DNA of 64,000 bases from NCBI RefSeq assembly GCF_000757605.1, contig NZ_JQAK01000001.1, positions 1,328,627-1,392,626 of the forward strand, read 5' to 3'. The notes under the pieces were generated by a model. That model searched no databases, had not been told where the DNA came from, and saw only the letters and a list, made by a program, of their open reading frames with translations. The stretch comes from Candidatus Paracaedibacter symbiosus. GTDB lineage: Bacteria; Pseudomonadota; Alphaproteobacteria; Paracaedibacterales; Paracaedibacteraceae. The stretch's first letter is position 1. Every line of letters begins with the position of its first letter. Of this stretch, positions 1 to 9,683 are shown one piece after another. The translations under genes were made by a program, and so were the position numbers.

Positions 1-219
1 AGGCGGCGCGGGCTGCTGCTTTTTGAGCTGCCATCGCTGTTTCAAATCCAGCCATATCAATTGTGCGGCCTTGGCTTTTGAGCACGTCTTGCGTTAAATC
101 AAGGGGAAAGCCATAGGTGTCATAAAGCTTAAAAGCAATATCGCCGGGAAAAGCTTGCGAAGAAGTAAGCTTAACCGTTCTTCATCCAAGAGACGCAAAC
201 CTCGTTCCAATGTTTGGCG
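1..219. other. Misplaced duplicate of an alaS segment (assembly artefact)
   Basis: This stretch matches 2583-2802, inside alaS, base for base, except that one T is missing from a TTT run (near 177-179 here, 2759-2761 there). It ends exactly where the linker at 220-261 begins. In a circularised paired-end fragment the right end of the fragment lies to the left of the linker and the left end to the right. A fragment spanning about 262-2802 (roughly 2.5 kb) would give exactly this order and orientation. I infer that it is the untrimmed half of a mate-pair read left at a contig edge, not a genomic duplication. It should not be annotated as coding. Confidence 0.95.
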
Positions 220-261
220 CGTAATAACTTCGTATAGCATACATTATACGAAGTTATACGA
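220..261. other. 454 Titanium paired-end linker containing a perfect loxP site
   Basis: The 34-bp core is a perfect loxP: 13-bp arms at 224-236 and 245-257 (ATAACTTCGTATA and its inverse) around the spacer GCATACAT at 237-244. It is flanked by CGTA (220-223) and ACGA (258-261). These 42 bases are the linker sequence I know from 454 Titanium paired-end libraries. It is a sequencing-library sequence, not a bacterial recombination site. Confidence 0.96.
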
Positions 262-262
262 G

Positions 263-1057
263 GGTGTCTTAGCTGTTTTGGTTGCCACCCCGTGTACAGC
301 TCCGTTTATGGGAGTCGCCATTGGGTATGCTTTAACTCAGTCCACACCCACTGTTATTATTGTCTTTTGCGCCCTTGGTCTAGGCTTTGCGGTGCCCTAT
401 CTGCTGTTATGCTTGTTCCCCATCCTCTTAAAACTATTACCTAAGCCAGGGTCCTGGATGGAAACATTTAAAGAATTGCTGGCCTTTCCCATGTATGCGA
501 CAGTTTTATGGTTGTTATGGGTTCTTGTCCAACAAGGTGGGTCCCGTGCTCTGATTAGTATTGGTGCAGGGTTGGTAATGATGGCATTTTGTATCTGGTT
601 GTGGGGCAAACTCAATTTGCAAAACCGATTGATAAGAGTGATTACTTGGGTAATTTTTATTGGGTTTAGCTTGGCGCCTATTCTGTATCTTGAACCTCCC
701 ATTTTGAAAGAATCTGTGGTGGTTGAACCTTTCTCATCAGCTTTGCTTGAAAAGTATCGGCGGGATAAAGTACCTGTGTTTGTCAATGCGACAGCGTCCT
801 GGTGTATCACTTGTAAATATAACGAGCTAACCTTATCTGGACCCGCTGCTGAATCCATCTTCAAGCAAAAAGGCATTCATTATTTAGAAGCAGACTGGAC
901 CAACCAAAATACGGAGATTACTGAGTTTCTGGAGGGGTTTGGTCGAAGTGGCGTACCCCTTTATGTCTACTTCCCAGTGGGAAAAGATCCAATTGTCCTG
1001 CCACAACTTCTCACGGATGCGATTTTAAAGGAAACGATTGAGTCGGCAGATAAGTAG
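263..1057 (+). CDS. Thiol:disulfide interchange protein, DsbD/ScsB-like (5'-truncated by the contig edge)
   Basis: This is the C-terminal 264 residues of a cytochrome-c-biogenesis-type transmembrane electron carrier. From the first genuine codon it shows the membrane-domain motif ATPCTAPFMG, several more hydrophobic helices, then a periplasmic thioredoxin-like domain with WCITC (Trp codon at 800-802). In this family electrons pass from cytosolic thioredoxin through the membrane cysteines to the periplasmic CxxC, keeping periplasmic thiols reduced. The open frame reads back to 155, but everything before about 262 is alaS copy and linker, so the true N-terminus is missing. It runs convergently with alaS. 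DsbD and ScsB subfamilies cannot be separated without the N-terminal domain. Confidence 0.87.
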   Translation, partial: GVLAVLVATPCTAPFMGVAIGYALTQSTPTVIIVFCALGLGFAVPYLLLCLFPILLKLLPKPGSWMETFKELLAFPMYATVLWLLWVLVQQGGSRALISIGAGLVMMAFCIWLWGKLNLQNRLIRVITWVIFIGFSLAPILYLEPPILKESVVVEPFSSALLEKYRRDKVPVFVNATASWCITCKYNELTLSGPAAESIFKQKGIHYLEADWTNQNTEITEFLEGFGRSGVPLYVYFPVGKDPIVLPQLLTDAILKETIESADK

Positions 1058-1155
1058 GGTGAACTTGAGATGAGGAAGAATCCTAGGGACCAAAAGGAAT
1101 TTTAACCTCAACCTTGGCTGGATTTGTCAATTGCGAAAGCCAGTATGGCTCTATG

Positions 1156-1189
1156 GCACTCTCCTCTCAAATCGATATAAGGAGAGTGC
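1156..1189. terminator. Hairpin between convergent dsbD-like gene and alaS
   Basis: A perfect 10-bp inverted repeat (GCACTCTCCT at 1156-1165, AGGAGAGTGC at 1180-1189) lies in the gap between two convergent genes. Neither side has a clear T-run, so a bidirectional terminator role is only inferred from position. Confidence 0.45.
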
Positions 1190-1227
1190 TAGGCTCTGTG
1201 CGCTTCTCACAATAACGTTAAGAAAGT

Positions 1228-3876
1228 CTAGTGAGACGAAATATAATTTTCCATTTTCTCGATCGCCGTTGGAATTTCGACCGGATTAACGCCACCTGCC
1301 TGAGCCATATCAGGACGGCCACCCCCTCCCTTGCCACCAAGTGCTTCAGCACCTAAGCGAACGAGATCAACCGCACTTAAATTGGAGACGAGATTATCTG
1401 TCACTGCTACGACTAAAGAGACTTTGTCATCTTCCCTGTTGGTCAAAATGACCACGCCAGTTTCAATTTCTTGCTTGAGCTTGTCCGCGAGTGGTTTTAA
1501 GTCCTTGGTCGGCATGCTCTCAAATTGTCGCACTATGACCTTATAGTTGCCGACTTGCTTTGCCGCCCCGCTTTGGCGAGAAGAACTATCTCCTGCCAAT
1601 GCTAGCTTTTGTCTTAAATCTGCCACCTGTTTTTCAAGGATACGGCGATCATTAAGAGCTTGAGTTAATTTTTCCATGAACTCAACTGGCGCTGTTTTTA
1701 AGAGGTTGGTTGCCTGCTGAAGCGTTTGGTTTGCCTCATAAAGATATTGCCAGGCGGTCATGCCTGTCACCGCTTCAATCCGGCGCACCCCAGAAGAAAT
1801 GCCGACTTCGGAGAGAATCTTGAACACACCAATATCACCAGTCCGCGAAACGTGAGTTCCCCCACAAAGCTCAACAGAATAAGCCTGATCCACTTCGGAC
1901 CCCATGCTTAAAACCCGAACTTCATCACCGTAACGTTCTCCAAACAAGGCCATCGCTCCTTTGGCAATTGCTGCATCAACATCCATCAAATGGGTTTCAA
2001 CAACCGTATTGGCAATGATCTGGTGATTCACATCCCGTTCGATTGTTCTAAGCTCCTCTTCTGTCAATGGTTTGGTGTGGGTAAAGTCAAAACGCAAGCG
2101 ATCTTCTGCAACCAGGGAGCCTTTTTGGGTCACATGATCACCTAAGAGTCGACGCAGAGTGGCATGTAATAAGTGAGTCGCTGAGTGATTTGCTTGCACT
2201 TGGAGGCGGCGCTCGGTATCCACATTAAGTTTAAGGTGATCGCCAATTTTGAGCGTTCCTTCGATAACTTCGGCTATATGCACATGCAGCTCGCCCAAAC
2301 GCTTCACTGTATCTACAACTTTAACCTTTACAGTCGCATTGCTAAGGAACCCACGGTCCCCTTCTTGCCCCCCCGATTCTGCATAAAACGGCGTTTGGTT
2401 GCTCAAGATTTGAACTTTATCACCCGCAAAAGCGGCTTCAAGGGCTTTGCCTTCATTATCAACCAGCGCCAAAACCATGCCTTCAGCGTCAGTTACCTCG
2501 TAACCAAGGAATTCCGTGGCACCGTGTTCTTGCTTAAGATCATACCAGACCTGTTCATTCTTGGCATCTCCTGTCCCAACCCAGGCGGCGCGGGCTGCTG
2601 CTTTTTGAGCTGCCATCGCTGTTTCAAATCCAGCCATATCAATTGTGCGGCCTTGGCTTTTGAGCACGTCTTGCGTTAAATCAAGGGGAAAGCCATAGGT
2701 GTCATAAAGCTTAAAAGCAATATCGCCGGGAAAAGCTTGCGAAGAAGTAAGCTTAACCGTTTCTTCATCCAAGAGACGCAAACCTCGTTCCAATGTTTGG
2801 CGGAATCGCTCTTCTTCTAATTTCAAGTTGTCTACAATCAGGGCCTGGGCACGTCCTAATTCGGGGTAAGCCTGACCCATCAGCTCTACCAATGTTGGTA
2901 CTAAGCGATACATCAAGGGTTCTTGAGCCCCTAAAAGATGGGCATGGCGCATGGCGCGACGCATAATACGACGCAATACATAGCCGCGACCTTCGTTACT
3001 TGGCAATACACCATCAGCAAGGAGGAACGAGGTTGAACGTAAATGGTCCGCAATCACATTGTGGGAGTGACGAGATGCCGGATCTGACGTTTTAGTCAAC
3101 TCCATAGAACTTTGAATGATGGCTTTGAACAAGTCGGTGTCATAGTTATTATGAACGCCTTGCATGACCGCTGCGATTCTTTCAATCCCCATGCCTGTGT
3201 CAACAGATGGTTTTGGTAGATGGATGCGAGAGCCATCGGCAAATTGCTCAAACTGCATGAAAACCAGGTTCCAAATCTCGATAAAACGATCCCCATCTTG
3301 ATCCGGACTGCCGGGAGGCCCTCCAGGAATATGGGGGCCATGATCATAAAAAATTTCAGTACACGGACCGCAAGGACCTGTATCTCCCATCGACCAAAAA
3401 TTATCCGACGTCGGGATGCGGATGATTCTATCTTCACTAAAGCCTGCTACTTTTTTCCAAATAGCAGCGGCTTCTTCATCTTCAGAATAAACTGTCACCA
3501 ACAATTTGTCTTTGGGCAGGCCAAATTCTTTATGGATCAGAGTCCAGGCATACTCAATGGCATCGTCTTTAAAGTAATCACCAAAGGAAAAATTCCCTAG
3601 CATTTCAAAAAAAGTGTGGTGGCGTGCTGTATAACCGACATTTTCAAGGTCATTATGTTTTCCGCCAGCGCGGACACATTTTTGTGCCGTCGTTGCGCGT
3701 GTATAGAAACGCTTTTCCTGGCCGGTGAACAAATCTTTAAACTGGACCATCCCCGCATTGGTGAATAATAGGGTGGGATCATTTTTTGGGACCAAAGAAC
3801 TTGAGGACACCGGTTCATGTCCTTGTCGTTTAAAGAAATCAATAAAGCTTGAACGAATATCGGTTAACGTACGCAT
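1228..3876 (-). CDS. alaS: Alanine--tRNA ligase
   Basis: Cytosolic class II synthetase that charges tRNA-Ala and edits mischarged Ser/Gly. At 882 aa it is the usual bacterial length. The N-terminal catalytic domain opens with a RSSFIDFF-type start and contains [12 protein letters not shown] and the class II elements. The editing domain carries the zinc-binding pattern HSATHLLH plus [10 protein letters not shown]. The C-terminal C-Ala domain ends with the [16 protein letters not shown] glycine-rich motif. The ATG at 3876 has an AGG-type Shine-Dalgarno about 7 nt upstream. Codons within 2583-2802 also appear, misplaced, at 1-219. recA lies upstream in the same orientation, separated by a palindromic intergenic repeat. 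Confidence 0.98.
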   Translation of the reverse strand: MRTLTDIRSSFIDFFKRQGHEPVSSSSLVPKNDPTLLFTNAGMVQFKDLFTGQEKRFYTRATTAQKCVRAGGKHNDLENVGYTARHHTFFEMLGNFSFGDYFKDDAIEYAWTLIHKEFGLPKDKLLVTVYSEDEEAAAIWKKVAGFSEDRIIRIPTSDNFWSMGDTGPCGPCTEIFYDHGPHIPGGPPGSPDQDGDRFIEIWNLVFMQFEQFADGSRIHLPKPSVDTGMGIERIAAVMQGVHNNYDTDLFKAIIQSSMELTKTSDPASRHSHNVIADHLRSTSFLLADGVLPSNEGRGYVLRRIMRRAMRHAHLLGAQEPLMYRLVPTLVELMGQAYPELGRAQALIVDNLKLEEERFRQTLERGLRLLDEETVKLTSSQAFPGDIAFKLYDTYGFPLDLTQDVLKSQGRTIDMAGFETAMAAQKAAARAAWVGTGDAKNEQVWYDLKQEHGATEFLGYEVTDAEGMVLALVDNEGKALEAAFAGDKVQILSNQTPFYAESGGQEGDRGFLSNATVKVKVVDTVKRLGELHVHIAEVIEGTLKIGDHLKLNVDTERRLQVQANHSATHLLHATLRRLLGDHVTQKGSLVAEDRLRFDFTHTKPLTEEELRTIERDVNHQIIANTVVETHLMDVDAAIAKGAMALFGERYGDEVRVLSMGSEVDQAYSVELCGGTHVSRTGDIGVFKILSEVGISSGVRRIEAVTGMTAWQYLYEANQTLQQATNLLKTAPVEFMEKLTQALNDRRILEKQVADLRQKLALAGDSSSRQSGAAKQVGNYKVIVRQFESMPTKDLKPLADKLKQEIETGVVILTNREDDKVSLVVAVTDNLVSNLSAVDLVRLGAEALGGKGGGGRPDMAQAGGVNPVEIPTAIEKMENYISSH

Positions 3877-3917
3877 TGTCTACCTGATTGTTTGAATTGA
3901 AAGTCATTCCCAATTAA

Positions 3918-3998
3918 GTCATTGCGAGTCCTCAGCAGAGCTCTTTGTGATCCGTCTATTCAACTGGGTGACCAGGGAGCACTGCTTCTCGCAATGAC
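3918..3998. repeat. Palindromic intergenic repeat (GTCATTGCGAG ends)
   Basis: Perfect 11-bp inverted ends, GTCATTGCGAG at 3918-3928 and CTCGCAATGAC at 3988-3998, bound an 81-bp element between alaS and recA. Degenerate relatives occur at about 9700-9760, 11914-11990, 19679-19762 and 61350-61430. Elements of this kind are scattered in many alphaproteobacterial genomes; no function is evident. Confidence 0.75.
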
Positions 3999-4007
3999 AG
4001 TATTTTT

Positions 4008-5069
4008 CTAGGCCGCTTCGCCGCCCGTGGCTTCATTCCCACCAATCATTTGATCGGCCACAAGACCGGCATTGTCACGAATAGCACGCTCTATCTGGGC
4101 TGAAATTTCTGGATTTTCCCGTAAAAATGTCTTGGCTGATTCACGTCCTTGGCCAATCCGCTGTGTCCCATAAGAATACCAGGATCCGGCTTTTTCAATC
4201 ACGCTCGCCTGAACACCAAGGTCAATTAACTCACCCATTTTGGAAATGCCTTCACCATACATGATATCAAAATCAACAACTTTGAAGGGCGGCGCCATTT
4301 TATTTTTCACAACCTTCACGCGGGTTTGGTTGCCAGTTACTTGATCTTTATCTTTAATCGCGCCAATACGGCGAATGTCTAGACGAACAGAAGCATAAAA
4401 CTTCAAGGCATTCCCACCCGTTGTGGTTTCGGGATTACCAAACATCACACCAATTTTTTGACGGATTTGGTTAATAAAAATCACCATACAATTGGTTTTG
4501 GAAATAGACCCAGCCAATTTACGTAAAGCTTGGCTCATTAATCGGGCCTGCAATCCCATGTGGGAGTCACCCATATCGCCTTCTAATTCCGCTTTTGGAA
4601 CCAAGGCGGCGACGCTATCAATGATCAACACATCGATACTGCCACTGCGAACGAGTGTATCGGCAATTTCCAAAGCTTGTTCACCGGTATCTGGCTGAGA
4701 GATAATCAACTCATCGATGTTGACCCCAAGTTTTTTAGCATAAGAAGGATCTAGCGCATGTTCCGCATCGATAAACGCACAAGTCCCCCCGACTTTTTGC
4801 GCCTCTGCGGCAACGTGGAGGGTGAGTGTCGTTTTACCAGAAGATTCTGGGCCATAAATTTCGATAATGCGCCCCTTTGGCAGACCGCCAATACCAAGGG
4901 CAATGTCAAGGCCCAAAGAACCTGAGGAGACAACTTCGGCATCAACAGTTTCCCGTTGGCCTAACCGCATAACTGAGCCTTTGCCAAAAGCACGTTCAAT
5001 CTGAGCTAAAGCCGCATCTAACGCTTTGCCGCGATCGCTTCCCTTATTTCCTAAATCTCCGTAGCTCAT
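4008..5069 (-). CDS. recA: Recombinase RecA
   Basis: 353-aa DNA-dependent ATPase that forms filaments on single-stranded DNA, pairs homologous strands and, in bacteria with LexA, triggers its self-cleavage. The Walker A motif GPESSGKT, the Walker B-like region around LIIDSVAAL, loop L1/L2 residues and the family hallmark [14 protein letters not shown] are all present. I chose the ATG at 5069 over the in-frame TTG at 5087 because an AGAGG ribosome site sits about 8 nt upstream of 5069. The promoter region shows no obvious alphaproteobacterial LexA box (GTTC-N7-GTTC), so SOS control is not supported by sequence. Confidence 0.98.
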   Translation of the reverse strand: MSYGDLGNKGSDRGKALDAALAQIERAFGKGSVMRLGQRETVDAEVVSSGSLGLDIALGIGGLPKGRIIEIYGPESSGKTTLTLHVAAEAQKVGGTCAFIDAEHALDPSYAKKLGVNIDELIISQPDTGEQALEIADTLVRSGSIDVLIIDSVAALVPKAELEGDMGDSHMGLQARLMSQALRKLAGSISKTNCMVIFINQIRQKIGVMFGNPETTTGGNALKFYASVRLDIRRIGAIKDKDQVTGNQTRVKVVKNKMAPPFKVVDFDIMYGEGISKMGELIDLGVQASVIEKAGSWYSYGTQRIGQGRESAKTFLRENPEISAQIERAIRDNAGLVADQMIGGNEATGGEAA

Positions 5070-5276
5070 CTTGTAACCTCTTTTCAATTTTTATCTTAGT
5101 ATCCGACAGTTGACGTATTAATAAGGCGCTTTTTCCTGACTGTCATCCTTGGACTAGAAAATGTTGAGTTTTCTGAGGAAATTCTTACATTTTCTTGAAG
5201 CCTGGATCTCTTTATTTTTGACAGCCCGGAAGAATAAGCGTCTGTGCTGTCGTAGGCTGAGAATTTTTACAGATTC

Positions 5277-7619
5277 TCATGATTCAGAACCTAACACTTC
5301 TTTGACCTTTAACGCTAGATCTTTTAGCGTAAATGGTTTGGGTAAAAAGTGAATATTTGCGTCTGAATCCAAATTCTTACGGAAGGTGTCTTCGGTATAG
5401 CCAGAAATGAAAATCGTGCGCGCATTGGGATGGATATCGCGGATTTTTTTACACAACGTGGGACCATCCATTTTGGGCATTACCACATCAGTGACAAGGA
5501 TATCAAACTCCTGGCCCCCCTTGACTAAATCAAGAGCAGCATCCCCGCTGGCAGCCTCGATCACCTCGTATCCTTTTTCACGAAGGGCTCGGGCACTGAA
5601 CATGCGCACCGCATCTTCATCTTCGACAAGCAAGACCTTCCCACCACCGGTCAGATCACTGATTTGTTGGTCAACTTTGATGGTCTCGTCCTCAATTGCA
5701 CCCACATAGCGCGGGAGCAGGATGTTAAAGGTCGTACCTTGATTAACTTGGCTGTCAACCAAGACAAAGCCCCCGGTTTGCTTAACAATTCCATACACAG
5801 TTGACAATCCCAAGCCGGTTCCTTCGCCTACCTCTTTTGTCGAGAAAAATGGTTCAAAGATATAAGGTAGATTTTCAGGTGCAATTCCGTGTCCTGTGTC
5901 AATTACTTCTATTGATATATACTCGCCTTTGGGAATGAGGTCATGACCATGGCGTTGTTGTTTCAAAAACTGATGATTCAAGGTTTTGATGGTGAGCGTC
6001 CCGCCGCCTTTCATCGCATCCCGGGCATTTACCACAAGGTTAATAATCACCTGTTCAAACTGGCCAATGTCAACTTTTACGGGCCACAAATCCCGCGCAT
6101 GGGACATTTTTAGCTCTATGCCAGCGCCAATCAATCGCCGTAAGAGAGTAGAAATCTCTACCAAATGGTCCGTAATATTTACAACCTTTGGCTGCAAAGT
6201 TTGGCGGCGGGAAAAGGCTAATAATTGACGGACGAGGTTGGCAGCTCGGTTTGCATTTTGTTTAATTTGCATCACATCGGTATAGGAGGGGTCGTTTGGT
6301 AAATAGCGTTGTAGCAGCAAATCCGAATAACCAATCATGGCAGTAAGTAAGTTGTTAAAGTCATGGGCAATACCACCAGCTAATTGTCCGACAGCTTGCA
6401 TTTTTTGCGATTGAATAAATTGATCTTCAAGCCTCTTTTGTTCGGAAATGTCGATGAATTGCAACATTACTTCCTGGTGATAACCTTTTTGATAGGGTCT
6501 TGAGGCATAAACAGTTGCCTGTAATTTGTTGTGATCGAGGCGAATTTCAAAGGGTAAAATTGGGGAGCGTTGATCAAAGGCTTTTTGCAATTTGCGTGCC
6601 ACTTCTTCGCGCTGACCGGGATGGACTAAATGAGCAAATTCCCTTTTAACATAATTTTCCCCCAAAATTGCATTGAAGGCAGAATTGCTTGAGGTGATGG
6701 TTCCTAAATGATTTAAGGTCACAGCTGGGATAGCAGCATCAATGAAGGCCGATTCCGTCAAGATTTCTTCATGAACTAAGGCGATAGGAGTCTCAAATTT
6801 ACATAAAATGGACGGGCGAAGACGTGTTTGTGGGGCTATCGTTGGCTTAAACAACAAGGCTTTAAAGCTTGGGCCATTTTTATTAACAACTTTTACGAGT
6901 CCCTTATACCCATCTGATTCCTTTAAGAAATCAGTGATGTTTCTCCCCAGACATTGATCTTGACTCAACTCCAGCCATTGGCAAAAAGTTTGGTTCACGC
7001 CCAAAATTTTCCCCTGCCCACTTGTATAGAAAATTGCAAAAGGGGCCTCGTCCAAAAACTTTTCAAGTTGCTGGTAATTATGTTTTAAGTGATGATAAGT
7101 ATCAAAGTGTGTAGTGACATCTTTCACAATAATGATTGAGCTATTTTTATCAAAGGGCGCTTGACTAAAAGTCCACCATTTCTGGTCTTGTCCTAACCCA
7201 TTACCGCCCCCACAAAAGAGAATATCACACCGCTCACGTTGATCTATTACCCGCTGAATTTCTGCTGTTTTTTCTGAAGACTTGATTCGTAAAAAAAGTT
7301 TACGGCTAAATTCTGTCAAATTTGGATAAGCGTTGGGATGAGTTGTCCACACAATTTTTCCGGTATTGTCAAAAATAACCGATTCAATGGTTGGCGCCAG
7401 CGACGCAATCCCCGTCTGCAAAAAGCGAAATCGCTCATAAAGTCGTTGGTTGCGATGAATTAAACGGGCCCAATAAGCTAAAACAAAGGATGAAATTGTC
7501 CCAATCGCGAGAAGCGAAAATCCTTCTAAAATGTCTTGTACATTAAGACTTAGATAGATAAATGCCGATGCCCAGATCAACGCTGCAATAAACACTAACA
7601 CGGAAGGGAAAAATCGCAT
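5277..7619 (-). CDS. cckA: Hybrid sensor histidine kinase CckA
   Basis: In alphaproteobacteria CckA is the membrane kinase/phosphatase that feeds phosphate through ChpT to CtrA and controls the cell cycle. Two hydrophobic segments lie near the N-terminus. PAS-like sensory regions fill roughly residues 90-400. The HisKA dimerisation helix has the phospho-acceptor His at 419 in AGGIAHDFNN. The HATPase domain shows the N box (NLVVNARDAM) and the G boxes DTGHGIAPE and GEGTGLGLST. A receiver domain with the acceptor Asp near 711 in VTDVVMPKMDG ends the protein. Length is 780 aa from ATG 7619. A TTG at 7679 is also possible; neither has a good ribosome site. No ctrA or chpT lies in the window. Confidence 0.9.
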   Translation of the reverse strand: MRFFPSVLVFIAALIWASAFIYLSLNVQDILEGFSLLAIGTISSFVLAYWARLIHRNQRLYERFRFLQTGIASLAPTIESVIFDNTGKIVWTTHPNAYPNLTEFSRKLFLRIKSSEKTAEIQRVIDQRERCDILFCGGGNGLGQDQKWWTFSQAPFDKNSSIIIVKDVTTHFDTYHHLKHNYQQLEKFLDEAPFAIFYTSGQGKILGVNQTFCQWLELSQDQCLGRNITDFLKESDGYKGLVKVVNKNGPSFKALLFKPTIAPQTRLRPSILCKFETPIALVHEEILTESAFIDAAIPAVTLNHLGTITSSNSAFNAILGENYVKREFAHLVHPGQREEVARKLQKAFDQRSPILPFEIRLDHNKLQATVYASRPYQKGYHQEVMLQFIDISEQKRLEDQFIQSQKMQAVGQLAGGIAHDFNNLLTAMIGYSDLLLQRYLPNDPSYTDVMQIKQNANRAANLVRQLLAFSRRQTLQPKVVNITDHLVEISTLLRRLIGAGIELKMSHARDLWPVKVDIGQFEQVIINLVVNARDAMKGGGTLTIKTLNHQFLKQQRHGHDLIPKGEYISIEVIDTGHGIAPENLPYIFEPFFSTKEVGEGTGLGLSTVYGIVKQTGGFVLVDSQVNQGTTFNILLPRYVGAIEDETIKVDQQISDLTGGGKVLLVEDEDAVRMFSARALREKGYEVIEAASGDAALDLVKGGQEFDILVTDVVMPKMDGPTLCKKIRDIHPNARTIFISGYTEDTFRKNLDSDANIHFLPKPFTLKDLALKVKEVLGSES

Positions 7620-7782
7620 GAGTCCAACATAAAAAAAGCATTCTTTGTTAATCCTAGAGGATCTATTAGAGATACTCAAGGGGGGATGAAGAACCTGACT
7701 CCCCCGGCATCTAATAAAAAGTGCCCAAAAGTGCCCAGAGAAATTCTTATTATCTTAGACAAAACTTAACTTTTTGGAGGAT

Positions 7783-8952
7783 ATGCTTTTCCACAGAGTT
7801 TCATTAGGTTGGTTTTATATAATGAGAATTTTTATTGCTTTACTTTTGAGTGCCTCAATAAATGTTTCTGTAGTTCATGGATGCGCCTCATCAAGTGTTT
7901 CGACGTGCCATAGAATGGACGGGAGTTCTTCACATCCCACTCGTACTTCCTCTACTTCTTCTCAACCTGCGGCAAGTGAGGTGGCGAGATTAGCAAATGC
8001 GATCAGTTCAGAAGTGTATGTCAAAACATTTGTAGACAGAGATTGTTTTAAATTTATCCTGGAAGAAGAGATGGAGCCAGAGGAAAAAGATAGAACTGTT
8101 TTAGAAGCGCAAGCTAAAGCTTTTTACTTAAAGCTAGGAAAAGTTGCTGAAAATCCAGTGGGAAAAATTCTCTTGTACCGCCTTTTAATTGAATTAGATA
8201 AACCAAGTACTGAAAAAGAAAAAGAGCTTAGCAGGGACTCTCTCAAAAAACTAAAGATTCTAAAGGTGGGAAGATGGAGCTATTCAGCTCAAAAGAGTCA
8301 ATTGGTATTTGAAGATGGTAATATTTATCCGCATGATAATGTACCAAATCCTACTACAACGTCCACTGCTCCCGATTCTGAAGAAATATACCTTTTCCAT
8401 GAAATGCTCCACTGGTTTCATGCTCTCCAAGACATAGAACACTACGATATAAAGGTTGAGAAAGAGAATTTTTCTAAGGAGCCAGCATTGCTCAATTTTT
8501 TCGAACTGGGCTCACTTCAGAAGAGGGCACTTCTTCTTACAGCCGAGGTAGCTCAGCAAAAGATTACCAATCTTAACCCTGCAATCAAAAATAAAGAGGG
8601 GGCCATAAATGGAATCAACATGCGTCGTCAAAAAGAGGATCAAGATATAGAAACCATAAACCCTGCTGAATTTTATGGCAATCTTATGGATGAATGGGGC
8701 GTTTCACGCGGCAAGTTATGTACATTAGAAGAGATATTGACAGTTTTGGGTCGACCAAGCCATCCTTCCGATGTAAATGGATCTGAATTATCGGAAAATT
8801 TATTCCGGTTGGCAGGGGGTTATGGGATTCGTATTTATTATATCGATTTTAATGGCAGCAGAATTCATTATGACCACAGCCCTTTTATGGTGAAAGCTAT
8901 TATGTCCAGAATAATAGAAGTGGCAATGACGACATGGAAAAACATTCAATAA
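7783..8952 (+). CDS. Secreted putative zinc metallopeptidase, M91-like (copy 1)
   Basis: 389 aa from ATG 7783, with a hydrophobic signal segment (core FIALLLSASINVSVV). The centre holds an HExxH zinc motif in LFHEMLHWFHAL (first His about residue 206). Further on lies the pattern LEEILTVLG, then SENLFRLAGGYGIRIYY. An HExxH followed by EE..T.G and an SEN..R...G...R..Y tail resembles the M91 family (NleD/HopH1 type effector proteases), where a later Glu completes zinc binding. That family match is my inference. The GGAGG site lies only 2 nt from ATG 7783; ATG 7822 is an alternative that leaves a neat 20-residue signal peptide. The mature N-terminus is Ser/Thr-rich. It is the first gene of a duplicated two-gene unit. 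Confidence 0.72.
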   Translation: MLFHRVSLGWFYIMRIFIALLLSASINVSVVHGCASSSVSTCHRMDGSSSHPTRTSSTSSQPAASEVARLANAISSEVYVKTFVDRDCFKFILEEEMEPEEKDRTVLEAQAKAFYLKLGKVAENPVGKILLYRLLIELDKPSTEKEKELSRDSLKKLKILKVGRWSYSAQKSQLVFEDGNIYPHDNVPNPTTTSTAPDSEEIYLFHEMLHWFHALQDIEHYDIKVEKENFSKEPALLNFFELGSLQKRALLLTAEVAQQKITNLNPAIKNKEGAINGINMRRQKEDQDIETINPAEFYGNLMDEWGVSRGKLCTLEEILTVLGRPSHPSDVNGSELSENLFRLAGGYGIRIYYIDFNGSRIHYDHSPFMVKAIMSRIIEVAMTTWKNIQ

Positions 8953-9020
8953 CATCCCATATTAAGATGTTGGAACGTATGATAATGTTTCTTAATAGTA
9001 CTTTTTATATGAGGTCGAAA

Positions 9021-9608
9021 ATGTTTTTAAGATTAATTTTTAGCTCTTTTTTCTTGGTGCTTCATTTTATGGGCACTCCTGTTAACGCTATGGGCTATAA
9101 TTCTTCAGATTACTGGAGAAGTGATGAATTGTTTAAAAAAGGAATTGTGAGTAAGGAGGTTTTGCAGGAGCTCTGGGGAGATGTGCAGAACGTGGGAGCC
9201 GTATTAAATTATAAAAAATTAAGCCCTGAGGCAAAAAATAGACTGGGAGTAAAAGATCAGCTAGTCGATTTATATGCGAAGGCATGGATACTAAACAAGG
9301 AAACTTCTGCAAAAAAAGTCAACGACACCACAGGGGAAGAGCTTTTGGAGACAATCTATTCTGCCATGAGACAATTTGTTAGTTATTATAATAACCATTT
9401 TCCCCAACAAAAAATCACCGTAGATCAGCTAAGAAAAGCGGGAAGGGATAAGGCGAACACGCAGAAAGATTATATTAAGCGTTTCCTTTTAGGCGAACAA
9501 TGGGCTCCCACTATATCTCAAATTCCTCATGAACCGGAAATGATGAAAACACAGCCTGCAAAGCAATATGACCCAGCCCGCAAAGTCATTACAGGGCCCC
9601 AGGAGTAA
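9021..9608 (+). CDS. Small secreted protein of unknown function (cassette partner, copy 1)
   Basis: 195 aa. ATG 9021 is chosen because GAGG sits 6 nt upstream and a clean signal peptide follows (FLRLIFSSFFLVLHFM, with cleavage probably after PVNA). The mature protein is mostly charged and looks helical, with a Pro-rich C-terminus (QIPHEPEM). No known domain is recognised. It begins 68 bases after the metallopeptidase gene and its paralogue at 11203-11772 holds the same position in unit 2, so it is probably co-transcribed and functionally tied to the protease as inhibitor, chaperone, co-effector or substrate. None of these roles can be chosen from sequence. Confidence 0.72.
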   Translation: MFLRLIFSSFFLVLHFMGTPVNAMGYNSSDYWRSDELFKKGIVSKEVLQELWGDVQNVGAVLNYKKLSPEAKNRLGVKDQLVDLYAKAWILNKETSAKKVNDTTGEELLETIYSAMRQFVSYYNNHFPQQKITVDQLRKAGRDKANTQKDYIKRFLLGEQWAPTISQIPHEPEMMKTQPAKQYDPARKVITGPQE

Positions 9609-9683
9609 CGTCAGTAACTAATGAGGGAGGTTGGCTTAGCGGCATAAATACTCTTTCCTGCGGATTAAAAGGCGAAAAAATAG

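Noticed and set aside
1-219. True segmental duplication of alaS
   Set aside because: It ends exactly at the linker and differs from alaS only by a homopolymer slip.
224-257. Natural or engineered loxP recombination site
   Set aside because: The flanking CGTA/ACGA bases and the alaS fragment in mate-pair geometry explain it as library linker.
397-876. Minus-strand 159-codon ORF
   Set aside because: Antisense shadow of the dsbD-like gene with no recognisable protein features.
5070-5160. LexA (SOS) box upstream of recA
   Set aside because: No GTTC-N7-GTTC or similar direct repeat was found by eye.
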